From an uncultured Bacteroidia bacterium (GTDB lineage Bacteria > Bacteroidota > Bacteroidia > Bacteroidales > Prolixibacteraceae), in assembly GCA_903905505.1 (NCBI GenBank), contig CAIVGL010000011.1, positions 62,001-126,000 on the forward strand: a stretch of 64,000 bases of DNA. Direction: 5' to 3'. Under the pieces are notes generated by a model. That model was not told where the DNA came from and did no database searches. It saw only the letters and a list, made by a program, of their open reading frames with translations. This document shows, in pieces, positions 52,326 through 60,567 of this stretch. Position 1 is the first letter of the stretch, and every line of letters begins with the position of its first letter. A program made the position numbers and the translations under genes.

Positions 52326-52937
52326 ATGGAAGCGAACCAGGATCTCTTTAAAACACTATTAAATCAGGCTGTTTATGCCTCTGGACAGATAAAACGCTTT
52401 CCAGCTGGAAGTACCATTCTAAATGTTGATGCTTACATTAAAACCATACCCATAGTTCTTTCTGGTAGTATTAAGGTTATTAAGACTGATGCTGAAGGTC
52501 GAGAGCTTCTATTGTACTATATTAAACCTGCAGAGAGCTGCATTATGTCGTTTTTGGCAGGATTACACAACGATACAAGTAAAATTACCGCGATCATTGA
52601 AGAAGATGCCGAAATATTGCTAATCCCGATCGCCAAGGCCAGCGAATGGATTCGAGAATTTCCAGAATGGTCGGACTTTATTTTTACGCTCTATCAAAAG
52701 CGCTTTGAAGAACTACTTGAAGTGGTTAATTCTGTCGCTTTTCAGAAAGTCGATGCTCGGCTGTTAACTCTGCTTCGACAGAAATCAATTCTATTCCTGT
52801 CGAAAGATATTCGTGTAACGCATCAACAACTCTCCGATGATCTTGGAATCTCACGTGAGGCGGTTAGTCGAGTCCTAAAACAAATGGAGAAAGATGGCCT
52901 AATCGTCCTTTATCGAAATAGAATTCAGCTTATGTGA
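52326..52937 (+). CDS. Crp/Fnr-family transcription regulator
   Basis: 203 residues. A cyclic-nucleotide-binding-like barrel (residues ~20-120; PIVLSGSIKVIKTDAEGRELLLYYIKPAESCIM) is followed by a winged helix with recognition helix ISREAVSRVLKQMEKDGLI. It has only one cysteine in the barrel, so it is not an iron-sulfur FNR. Arginines typical of cAMP binding are not evident, so the signal is unknown. It is 6 bp after the methyltransferase gene and 141 bp before the rhodanese gene. A TGTGA-N6-TCACt site overlaps its stop codon and could be its own operator. Confidence 0.9.
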   Translation: MEANQDLFKTLLNQAVYASGQIKRFPAGSTILNVDAYIKTIPIVLSGSIKVIKTDAEGRELLLYYIKPAESCIMSFLAGLHNDTSKITAIIEEDAEILLIPIAKASEWIREFPEWSDFIFTLYQKRFEELLEVVNSVAFQKVDARLLTLLRQKSILFLSKDIRVTHQQLSDDLGISREAVSRVLKQMEKDGLIVLYRNRIQLM

Positions 52938-52948
52938 CCTTTATCACT
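52933..52948. promoter_or_regulatory. Crp-like dyad between regulator and rhodanese genes
   Basis: TGTGA-N6-TCACT, matching the classic Crp half-site consensus at 9 of 10 positions, overlaps the Crp/Fnr stop codon and lies about 130 bp upstream of the rhodanese start. The consensus is from enteric Crp; Bacteroidota regulators of this family may read other sequences, so this is a candidate only. Confidence 0.4.
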
Positions 52949-53078
52949 GACAGCGTTTGTTGATGTCCCTACTTTTGCTTCTGAAATCAGACTTCAATGA
53001 TTCTTTTGCGATTCTTCCAAATCTAAAGGATTTCATGTTTTGCTGTTTCGTTGGTATTCATCTAAAAAATAAACAAAC

Positions 53079-53390
53079 ATGTTTGACTCAATTAAAAATT
53101 TATTCAGTATTGAAAAAACTGATTATGCTCAGCTGGTGAAAAATGGTGCCCTTATTATTGATGTTCGAAGTAAAGGTGAATATGCTGGTGGTCATATTGG
53201 TGGCTCAATAAATATTCCAGTTGATCAATTGGCCCAAAACATTAAAAAGTTAAAGGATAAGAAAAAACCAATCATCACCTGCTGTGCTTCGGGTATGCGC
53301 AGCGCCTCAGCAAAGAGTATACTCTCATCGAATGGAATTGCTGAAGTCTATAACGGCGGCGGATGGTATAGTTTACAATCAAAAATTTAA
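53079..53390 (+). CDS. single-domain rhodanese-like sulfurtransferase
   Basis: 103 residues, cytoplasmic. IIDVRSKGEYAGGHIGGSINIP is the CDC25-type entry motif; the active loop is Cys69-Ala-Ser-Gly-Met-Arg74, with a second cysteine (Cys68) just before it, and GWYSL near the end. It would carry sulfane sulfur as a persulfide. The OsmC gene starts 4 bp after its stop, so the two are co-translated; both point to handling of reactive sulfur or peroxides. Confidence 0.9.
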   Translation: MFDSIKNLFSIEKTDYAQLVKNGALIIDVRSKGEYAGGHIGGSINIPVDQLAQNIKKLKDKKKPIITCCASGMRSASAKSILSSNGIAEVYNGGGWYSLQSKI

Positions 53391-53394
53391 CGCT

Positions 53395-53838
53395 ATGGAA
53401 CCACATTTTTACAATGTTGATGTGAGCTGGAAAAATACCCGTATGGGCCAGTTGTCGTCGCCTGAGTTAGGTCTAGCTGAAGATAAGGCTATTGTTGTAA
53501 CCACGCCACCTGAATTTCCAAATGGTATTGCTGGGTTTTGGTCACCTGAACATCTATTTACAGCTGCTGTGAGTAGCTGTTTGATGACCACCTTTCTAGC
53601 TATTGCTGAAAACTCGAAATTGGAATTTGTTTCTTTCTCCTGTAAGTCAAGTGGTAAGTTAGAGCAAATAGATGGAAAATTTCAAATGAGCGAAGTGCTT
53701 CTTGAGCCTACTGTAGTTCTTAAAGATGAAAAGGATAGCGAAAGAGCAGAGCGTGTACTTCAGAAATCGGAGGCGGCTTGTTTGATTTCTAATTCCATAA
53801 CGTCTAAAATTACAATGATCACCACAATCAAATTTTGA
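53395..53838 (+). CDS. OsmC/Ohr-family protein
   Basis: 147 residues from ATG 53395 (MEPHFYNVDVSW); the open frame extends upstream inside the rhodanese gene, which I reject as start. OsmC pattern: PPEFPNGIAGFWSPEHLFTAAVSSCLMTTFLAIAE with the first active cysteine in SSC, and the second in KSEAACLISNSI. Such proteins reduce organic hydroperoxides or bind reactive sulfur species. Operon partner of the rhodanese. Confidence 0.9.
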   Translation: MEPHFYNVDVSWKNTRMGQLSSPELGLAEDKAIVVTTPPEFPNGIAGFWSPEHLFTAAVSSCLMTTFLAIAENSKLEFVSFSCKSSGKLEQIDGKFQMSEVLLEPTVVLKDEKDSERAERVLQKSEAACLISNSITSKITMITTIKF

Positions 53839-53927
53839 TTTAAGGTTAAACCTGATAAAGGTGCCTAAACCTATTGTCGGAAAGTAAAAAAGTTGTTAGT
53901 TTTAAACAAACTAATAACTTCCTACTC

Positions 53928-55073
53928 ATGAGAAAATTTGTATTGTTTTTAATTCTTATAGTGCCGTTGGGAATTGGCTTAATCGCTCAGAATTCAGCCT
54001 ATAATGGGATGCAAAATGGTCTTAACAACCTTTATATGCTCTCAAATGCCAAAAGTCGTTCCGTAAGTCCGGAGAATTTCACAGGGGAGAAAGGCAAAGG
54101 TGGAATGGCCAAACTTGGTGAAGGGGCGGCCTCTGAAGCTGCTCGTGAGCTTGGACAAGGATGGAAAGTAAATCCATATGTAACTATTGCTAAAGGCCAG
54201 ACTTTTACCCTTGCGGAGATTGATGGAGAAGGTTCAATCCAGCATATCTGGATGACTCCAACTGGGAATTGGCGTTTTTCAATCTTGCGAATTTATTGGG
54301 ATGATGAAAAGGAGCCTTCCGTAGAATGTCCTGTAGGCGATTTCTTTGGAATGGGGTGGGGGCAATACTCTCCTTTACAGTCTTTGGCGGTGTGCGTAAA
54401 CCCAGGCAGCGCCTTCAATTGTTACTGGCAGATGCCTTTCCGCAAGAAATTCAAGATTACGATGGAGAATATTGGGGATAAACCAATGAGCGTCTATTAT
54501 CAAATTGACTATACATTGACAGAAGTTCCACAAAATGCATCTTATTTTCATGCTCAGTTTCGTCGGACTAACCCAATTAAATATAAAGATGTTTATACGA
54601 TTGTTGACCAAATAAAAGGTAAAGGACAATATGTCGGTACCTATTTGGCCTGGCAATCAAAAAATAATGGCTGGTGGGGCGAAGGGGAAATTAAATTCTT
54701 TATGGATGACGATAAAACCTTTCCAACCATTTGCGGGACCGGCCTAGAAGATTACTTCTGTGGATCTTATAATTTTGATCGGAATGGGAAATATACTGAA
54801 TTTTGCTCACCTTACACTGGTTTACATCAAGTTATTCTCCCCGATGCGGCCTATCATCCAAGCTTGCGCTTTGGACTTTATCGTTGGCATATCACCGATC
54901 CAATTCGGTTCGAAAAAGATTTAAAAGTTACCATTCAAGCCTTGGGATGGAGAAGCGGTGGTCGCTATCTTCCTTTGCAAGATGATGTGGCCTCAGTCGC
55001 TTTTTGGTACCAAACTGAACCTCATCAACCCTTTCCAAAACTTCCATCGAAAGATGATTTAGAGGTTAATTAA
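53928..55073 (+). CDS. GH172 (DUF2961) glycoside hydrolase
   Basis: 381 residues from ATG 53928, with a Sec leader ending LIAQ (residue ~21). Upstream frame to a TTG at 53874 is unlikely to be used. DUF2961/GH172 features: GEGSIQHIWMTP, FFGMGWGQYSPLQSLAV, MPFRKKFKITMEN and GTGLEDYFCGSYNF. Known GH172 members are exo-acting on alpha-D-fructofuranoside or D-arabinofuranoside linkages, so this one may trim a furanosyl residue. It precedes the rhaT-rhaM-rhaA genes, separated by a terminator, so it is a neighbour in theme rather than in the operon. Confidence 0.87.
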   Translation: MRKFVLFLILIVPLGIGLIAQNSAYNGMQNGLNNLYMLSNAKSRSVSPENFTGEKGKGGMAKLGEGAASEAARELGQGWKVNPYVTIAKGQTFTLAEIDGEGSIQHIWMTPTGNWRFSILRIYWDDEKEPSVECPVGDFFGMGWGQYSPLQSLAVCVNPGSAFNCYWQMPFRKKFKITMENIGDKPMSVYYQIDYTLTEVPQNASYFHAQFRRTNPIKYKDVYTIVDQIKGKGQYVGTYLAWQSKNNGWWGEGEIKFFMDDDKTFPTICGTGLEDYFCGSYNFDRNGKYTEFCSPYTGLHQVILPDAAYHPSLRFGLYRWHITDPIRFEKDLKVTIQALGWRSGGRYLPLQDDVASVAFWYQTEPHQPFPKLPSKDDLEVN

Positions 55074-55091
55074 AGTTTTATTTCTTGGATG

Positions 55092-55140
55092 ACGTGTGAA
55101 TTTGACCTTTCCTTAGATCGAATTCACACGTTTGTTTTTA
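55092..55140 (+). terminator. intrinsic terminator after GH172 gene
   Basis: 11-bp perfect stem (ACGTGTGAATT at 55092-55102 with AATTCACACGT at 55121-55131), 18-base loop, followed by TTGTTTTT. It starts 18 bases past the GH172 stop and separates that gene from the rhamnose genes. Confidence 0.8.
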
Positions 55141-55238
55141 CTTCAAAACCAACATGGAAAATTTCAAGATAAAATATCGCGAAAAAATAGGGCTGCTACA
55201 TGGCTAAATCACCAATGATTTACTATCTTGCCGACGAT

Positions 55239-55254
55239 CAAATCGCTCGATTTG
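55239..55254. promoter_or_regulatory. palindrome upstream of rhaT, candidate operator
   Basis: CAAATCG-CT-CGATTTG, a perfect 7-bp inverted repeat with a 2-base centre, 53 bp before the rhaT start and after the GH172 terminator. Position and symmetry suit a dimeric regulator of the rhamnose operon; no such regulator gene is in this window. Confidence 0.45.
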
Positions 55255-55307
55255 TAATTAATCATCGGGTCGTGAGATTTAAAACTAACTAAATTTATAG
55301 AATAATT

Positions 55308-56363
55308 ATGCAAGCATTATTAGGTGTTTTATTTCACTCGATTGGCGGATTTGCGTCGGGAAGTTTTTACATGCCATTTAAAAAGGTAAAGAATTGGGCA
55401 TGGGAGAGTTATTGGATTGTTGGAGGATTATTTTCGTGGTTGATCGTTCCACCTCTAGCAGCATGGTTTACTGTTCCAGGCTTTGCAGAGATCATACATG
55501 CTACTTCATTTGGAATCTTAGCTATGACATTTGCGATGGGACTTATCTGGGGTATTGGCGGCTTAACCTATGGTTTAGGTGTTCGATATCTAGGTATGTC
55601 ATTGGGAAACTCAGTAACGCTTGGGTTTTGTTCAGCTTTTGGAGCATTGGTTCCTTCGATCTACTATAGCTTTGTTCAGACTGCTGGAAAGGTCTCTTTT
55701 ACTCACATGATTTCGCATTCAGGAGGTCAGCTTGTGCTCTTAGGTGTGGTTGTCTGTCTTACTGGTATTGCAATATCTGGTCGTGCTGGAATGCTAAAAG
55801 AGAAGGAGATCTCTATCGAGGCTAGTCAAGCAAGTGTAGCTGAATTTAGCTTAACCAAAGGTCTTGTAATCGCGGTCATATCTGGGATATTAAGTTCGTT
55901 CTTTAACTTTGGAATTGAAGCAGGTAAACCAATGGCTGAAGCAGCTGTTCAGGCTGGATTTAATCCATTATTCCAAAATAACGTAACCTTTGTGGTCTTA
56001 TTATGGGGTGGCTTAACCACAAACTTAATCTGGTGCATGATTTTAAACTTCCGCAATCATACCTTTGGCGATTATATCAATGTTAAAACACCTTTGGCCT
56101 CTAATTATTTCTTCTCAGCATTGGCTGGGACAGCATGGTTTATGCAATTTTTCTTCTATGGAATGGGAGAGAGTAAACTTGGAAATGGGGCAAGCTCTTG
56201 GATTTTACATATGTCAACAATCATATTAACTGCAAACATGTGGGGTTTATACAATAAAGAGTGGAAAGGCGTTTCTAAAACGACCTCTCGGACTATTGTC
56301 ATTGGAATTGCTTTAATCTTGCTTTCAGTGGTTATTGTTGGAATAGGTAATTCTATTCTATAA
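55308..56363 (+). CDS. rhaT: L-rhamnose-proton symporter
   Basis: 351 residues with about ten membrane segments. GVLFHSIGGFASGSFYMPFKKVKNWAWESYW at the N-terminus, WGIGGLTYGLGVRYLGMSLGNSVTLGFCSAFG and VLLWGGLTTNLIWC are characteristic of RhaT. It imports L-rhamnose with protons across the inner membrane. It is the first gene of rhaT-rhaM-rhaA (7- and 20-bp gaps). Confidence 0.95.
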   Translation: MQALLGVLFHSIGGFASGSFYMPFKKVKNWAWESYWIVGGLFSWLIVPPLAAWFTVPGFAEIIHATSFGILAMTFAMGLIWGIGGLTYGLGVRYLGMSLGNSVTLGFCSAFGALVPSIYYSFVQTAGKVSFTHMISHSGGQLVLLGVVVCLTGIAISGRAGMLKEKEISIEASQASVAEFSLTKGLVIAVISGILSSFFNFGIEAGKPMAEAAVQAGFNPLFQNNVTFVVLLWGGLTTNLIWCMILNFRNHTFGDYINVKTPLASNYFFSALAGTAWFMQFFFYGMGESKLGNGASSWILHMSTIILTANMWGLYNKEWKGVSKTTSRTIVIGIALILLSVVIVGIGNSIL

Positions 56364-56370
56364 CGATAAT

Positions 56371-56685
56371 ATGAAACGATATGCATTTAAGATGCAGCTT
56401 AAAGAGGGTTGTGCTGCAGAATATCGTAAACGTCATGATGAGATCTGGCCTGAAATAAAAGAATTACTAAAGAGTTCAGGTATTTGTGACTATTCAATTT
56501 TTCTTGAGGAGTCATCAAATACCCTCTTTGCTGTTCAAAAGCAATCAGGTGAGCTCTCTTCTCAGGATATGGGAAGTTATTATTTAATTGAAAAATGGTG
56601 GGCCTATATGGCTGATATTATGGTTGTAAATCCAGATAATTCGCCAGTAATATCTGATTTAGATGAGGTTTTTTATTTAGAATAA
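56371..56685 (+). CDS. rhaM: L-rhamnose mutarotase
   Basis: 104 residues, the family's normal length. KMQLKEGCAAEYRKRHDEIWPEI with the catalytic His22 and the downstream YLIEKWWAYMADIM match RhaM. It interconverts alpha and beta L-rhamnose so that the isomerase is supplied with its preferred anomer. Between rhaT and rhaA. Confidence 0.95.
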   Translation: MKRYAFKMQLKEGCAAEYRKRHDEIWPEIKELLKSSGICDYSIFLEESSNTLFAVQKQSGELSSQDMGSYYLIEKWWAYMADIMVVNPDNSPVISDLDEVFYLE

Positions 56686-56705
56686 TGAGTTTAAATGAAT
56701 AGATT

Positions 56706-57971
56706 ATGAAAAAGGAATTTGTGCTTCGTGCTTACGAGTTGGCTAAAGAGCAATATGCAACCTTAGGTGTAGATACTGATGCTGCAATTGCAAAAATGAG
56801 AGATGTCAAAATTAGTCTTCATTGTTGGCAAACAGATGATGTTGGTGGCTTTGAGAAGCCCGATTCTTCCCTTGGCGGAGGAGGTATTCAGGTGACTGGA
56901 AACTACCCTGGAAAAGCTCGTTCAATTGTTGAAATGAAATTGGACTTGGAAAAAACGATGTCTTTATTGCCTGGCAAACAGCGCTTAAACTTACATGCTA
57001 TCTACGGTGATTTTGGAGGTCAGCTGGTCGATCGTGATCAGATTGAATTAAAACATTTTCAAGGTTGGATCGATTGGGCCAAAAAACTGGATATTGGTCT
57101 TGACTTTAATGCCTCTTGTTTTTCTCACCCAAAATCAAATGACGGATTTACCCTTTCGAGTAAGAACGAATCAATTCGTAAATTTTGGGTTGCTCATGTA
57201 AAGAAATGTCGTCAGATTGCTGCCGAGATGGGAAAACAACAAGGATCACCTTGTGTTCATAATTTATGGATTCCCGATGGATCTAAAGATGTACCGGTAG
57301 ATCGAGGCGGACACCGTGCTATTCTAAAAAAATCACTCGATGAGATTTTTGCCGATAAACACCCGAAAGAATATCTAAAAGATGCGATCGAATGTAAGCT
57401 TTTTGGCATTGGATCTGAAGCAATGGTTGTAGGATCACACGAGTTCTATTTAGGTTATGCGATTCAAAACAAGACGCTTCTTTGCCTAGATAATGGTCAT
57501 TTTCACCCGACAGAACAAGTAGGCGATAAGATCTCATCTTGCCTGTTGTATTTGGATGAATTGCTTTTGCATGTTACTCGCGGCATTCGTTGGGATAGCG
57601 ATCATGTGGTTACGTTCAATGAAGAGATTATGCTCATCGCTCAGGAAGTTATTCGTTGCAATGCACTTAGTCGTGTTAATGTCGGCCTCGATTTTTTTGA
57701 TGGTAGTCTAAACCGAATTGGAGCCTATGTTATCGGTACTCGAGCAGCACAGCAAGCTTTTCTTTTTGCCCTGCTAGAGCCAACAGAGCTGATTAAACAA
57801 TATGAAGAGAAGGGTAAGAGTTTTGAACGTCTTGCTTACTTGGAAGGGCTTAAGACAATGCTTTTTGGAGCGGTGTATGATAAGTATTGTTTAGATAACG
57901 GAGTTGCTGTTGGCTTAGATTATGTGACAGAAATACAGCAGTACGAAGCTGATTTCCTTAGCAAACGTTAG
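56706..57971 (+). CDS. rhaA: L-rhamnose isomerase
   Basis: 421 residues, like E. coli RhaA. VKISLHCWQTDDVGGFE, RLNLHAIYGDFGG, LDFNASCFSHPK, VHNLWIPDGSKD and LCLDNGHFHPTE carry the metal and substrate ligands. Converts L-rhamnose to L-rhamnulose in the cytoplasm. The next genes of the pathway, rhamnulokinase and rhamnulose-1-phosphate aldolase, are not in the window. Confidence 0.96.
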   Translation: MKKEFVLRAYELAKEQYATLGVDTDAAIAKMRDVKISLHCWQTDDVGGFEKPDSSLGGGGIQVTGNYPGKARSIVEMKLDLEKTMSLLPGKQRLNLHAIYGDFGGQLVDRDQIELKHFQGWIDWAKKLDIGLDFNASCFSHPKSNDGFTLSSKNESIRKFWVAHVKKCRQIAAEMGKQQGSPCVHNLWIPDGSKDVPVDRGGHRAILKKSLDEIFADKHPKEYLKDAIECKLFGIGSEAMVVGSHEFYLGYAIQNKTLLCLDNGHFHPTEQVGDKISSCLLYLDELLLHVTRGIRWDSDHVVTFNEEIMLIAQEVIRCNALSRVNVGLDFFDGSLNRIGAYVIGTRAAQQAFLFALLEPTELIKQYEEKGKSFERLAYLEGLKTMLFGAVYDKYCLDNGVAVGLDYVTEIQQYEADFLSKR

Positions 57972-58067
57972 GTCGTCGATATCTTCAAAATAATAGGTCG
58001 CTTTATTGCCACTGAAAAAGGTAACTTTAACTATAATCATTAGGGTGTGGCATTAAACGATTTTAGC

Positions 58068-60524
58068 ATGAACGATCAATTGCAATTAGCTTTTGATTTT
58101 GTTCAGTTCACTGGAAAAAACGTTTTTCTAACTGGAAAAGCAGGAACTGGAAAGACAACTTTTCTGCACCAACTGAAAAGTAATTCTCATAAACGCATGA
58201 TTGTTGTCGCACCAACAGGTGTGGCGGCAATTAATGCTGGGGGTGTCACTATTCATTCCTTTTTTCAGCTCCCATTCGGACCTTTTATCCCTTCTGAAAA
58301 GGTCCCTGCAGCGAATCTCCAACATTTTAATCGGGATAAAATTTCAATACTTAAGAGTCTCGATCTTTTAGTGATTGATGAAATAAGTATGGTGCGTGCC
58401 GATCTTTTAGATGGTATCGATAGCGTACTTCGTCGATATAAAAATCGAAACTTACCTTTTGGAGGTGTTCAACTTCTGTTGATTGGCGATCTACAACAAC
58501 TCACCCCAGTTGCTAAGGAAGAGGAGTGGAGATTGCTAAGCTCTTTTTATGAGTCGGTTTACTTTTTCAGCAGTTTAGCCTTGAAAAAGACCGACTATGT
58601 CACGATTGAATTAACCCACATATTCCGACAACAAGACCAAAAGTTTATTGATATCCTCAATAAGATCCGTGAGAATAAGTTTGATCCACAAACCTTAACT
58701 CAGCTGAATGAACGCTATGTGCCTGGATTCACCGGAAAAGATGGAGATGGGTATATTCATCTGACGACCCATAATGCGCAGGCTCATGACCTAAATAGAG
58801 CGAAATTGGCTTTGCTGACCTCTAGAGTTCAATCTTTTAAGGCTCATGTAGAAGGTGAGTTTCCTGAGCACTCCTTTCCAGCAGATTTTGACCTTCATCT
58901 AAAAATTGGGGCTCAAGTTATGTTTGTGAAAAATGATTCTTCCCGAGAGAAACTTTTTTACAATGGGAAAATAGGAGTCGTTACGGCTATTGATGATGAT
59001 ACTGTTCATGTTCGATGTGCAACCGACAATCAGGATATTGTTGTGGGACGGACCGATTGGTCGAATACCAAATATTTTATGGATGAACAGTCGAAAGAGA
59101 TTAAAGAATCAATCATCGGCTCATTTAATCAAATCCCATTGAAACTGGCTTGGGCCATAACGATTCATAAAAGTCAAGGTTTAACGTTTGAGAAGGTTAT
59201 TGTTGATGCAAACGCTGCCTTTACACATGGGCAGGTTTATGTGGCATTAAGTCGCTGTAAGACCTTAGAAGGGATTGTGCTTAGTACTCCAATTGCAAAT
59301 CAAAGTATGAGTAGCGACCAGAAGGTGACGCAGTTTAGTTTGGAATTTAGACAGAACCTTCCAGGCAAGGATCTTCTAGAACAGTCTAAATTAGAATTTG
59401 AACGTCAATTAATCCTTGAGTTATTTGATTTTAAGACTTTATTTCGTGGCTCATTGTATAATTTGAAATTAATTGACGATCACCAAGAGAGTGTTCTTCC
59501 TATTTTAAAATCTAACTTCCAAGAGATTAATAGTTTCGTTAAGCAAGAATTATTTGAAGTCTCGGAGAAATTTCAAGTTCAACTGGTTCAGTTGCTAACC
59601 GCTCAAATTGAACTAAAAGATAATCAAGCATTACAGGTAAGAATTAAACAAGCTAGTTCTTATTTTACTGAAAAATTAGAATTAAATCTAATATCAAAAT
59701 TCAAAGATATAGATCTAGATATTGATAATAAGGCGGTTAAGAAATCTATAGATGAGGCATTTGCCAAATTTATGAAAGAGGCTAATTTAAGGCAGGCCTG
59801 TTTATTAGGTTGTCTGAATGGCTTTAGCGCACAAGGGTATATGGAATGTCGGGCTAAGGCATCGATAATGATTGACGCCAAAAAAACAACCATGAAATCA
59901 AGTGCCACCGCTGGAGCCCCTTCAGGTGAAAATGCTAAACTTTATAAATTGCTAAAGAATTGGCGTAACCAGAAAGCTTCAGAATTAAATAGTGATGCTT
60001 ATCTTGTCTTACCGCAAAAGACGTTGATAGAACTTTGTTCTAAGCTGCCCCGCTCAGTTGCGGCTTTAAAAACAATAAAGGGACTCGGAGTAAAAAAAAT
60101 AGCTCAATTTGGGAATGATATCCTTGGAATAATTGGAGCTTTTTTAGGCAATACTTCAGTTGATGAGGCTCCTGCTTCAGAAGGTGCAATTAAGAATGAT
60201 CAGGAACATAAAACTAAAGTAGACACGAAGCTTCTCTCTTATGAGCTATTTCAGTCTGGAAAATCAATTACTGAGATAGCCACCGATCGTGGCTTATCCT
60301 CCTCTACAATCGAAGGTCATTTAGCTCATTATCTTGAAATGGGTAAGATCGATATCGCTAGACTAGTGTCGAATGAGAAAATCTCGATTATAACGAATTG
60401 GGTATTGACAAATAAATCGATGAGCTTAGGTTTGGCTAAAGCTGGATTGGGTGAATTAATGACCTATTCTGAGTTAAGCTTTGTACTTAAGCACCTTAGA
60501 AATCAAGAATCATTTAACGATTGA
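58068..60524 (+). CDS. Pif1-like helicase with HRDC and C-terminal helix-turn-helix
   Basis: 818 residues from ATG 58068 (a GTG at 58047 is an alternative adding seven residues). Walker A LTGKAGTGKTTF and Walker B LLVIDEISMV open a RecD/Pif1-type SF1B helicase; PIF-type motifs VAPTGVAAINAGGVTIHSFF, WAITIHKSQGLTFEKVIVD and VALSRCKTLEG follow. Then come a long helical linker, an HRDC-like domain (LYKLLKNWRNQKASELNSDAYLVLPQKTLIEL...GLGVKKIAQFG) and an HTH_40-type tail (SYELFQSGKSITEIATDRGLSSSTIEGHL). This helicase-HRDC-HTH layout is common in Bacteroidota. Role in replication or repair is inferred. Confidence 0.88.
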   Translation: MNDQLQLAFDFVQFTGKNVFLTGKAGTGKTTFLHQLKSNSHKRMIVVAPTGVAAINAGGVTIHSFFQLPFGPFIPSEKVPAANLQHFNRDKISILKSLDLLVIDEISMVRADLLDGIDSVLRRYKNRNLPFGGVQLLLIGDLQQLTPVAKEEEWRLLSSFYESVYFFSSLALKKTDYVTIELTHIFRQQDQKFIDILNKIRENKFDPQTLTQLNERYVPGFTGKDGDGYIHLTTHNAQAHDLNRAKLALLTSRVQSFKAHVEGEFPEHSFPADFDLHLKIGAQVMFVKNDSSREKLFYNGKIGVVTAIDDDTVHVRCATDNQDIVVGRTDWSNTKYFMDEQSKEIKESIIGSFNQIPLKLAWAITIHKSQGLTFEKVIVDANAAFTHGQVYVALSRCKTLEGIVLSTPIANQSMSSDQKVTQFSLEFRQNLPGKDLLEQSKLEFERQLILELFDFKTLFRGSLYNLKLIDDHQESVLPILKSNFQEINSFVKQELFEVSEKFQVQLVQLLTAQIELKDNQALQVRIKQASSYFTEKLELNLISKFKDIDLDIDNKAVKKSIDEAFAKFMKEANLRQACLLGCLNGFSAQGYMECRAKASIMIDAKKTTMKSSATAGAPSGENAKLYKLLKNWRNQKASELNSDAYLVLPQKTLIELCSKLPRSVAALKTIKGLGVKKIAQFGNDILGIIGAFLGNTSVDEAPASEGAIKNDQEHKTKVDTKLLSYELFQSGKSITEIATDRGLSSSTIEGHLAHYLEMGKIDIARLVSNEKISIITNWVLTNKSMSLGLAKAGLGELMTYSELSFVLKHLRNQESFND

Positions 60525-60567
60525 CAATTTTTTCATTATTTTTATCCTTTGTAATTATACTTTACCG

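Noticed and set aside
52957-53139. 60-residue ORF between the Crp/Fnr and rhodanese genes
   Set aside because: Low-complexity leucine/phenylalanine-rich translation overlapping the rhodanese start; no protein-like pattern.
53284-53394. Longer N-terminus of the OsmC gene inside the rhodanese gene
   Set aside because: The extension is out-of-frame rhodanese sequence; the ATG at 53395 begins at the family's usual N-terminus.
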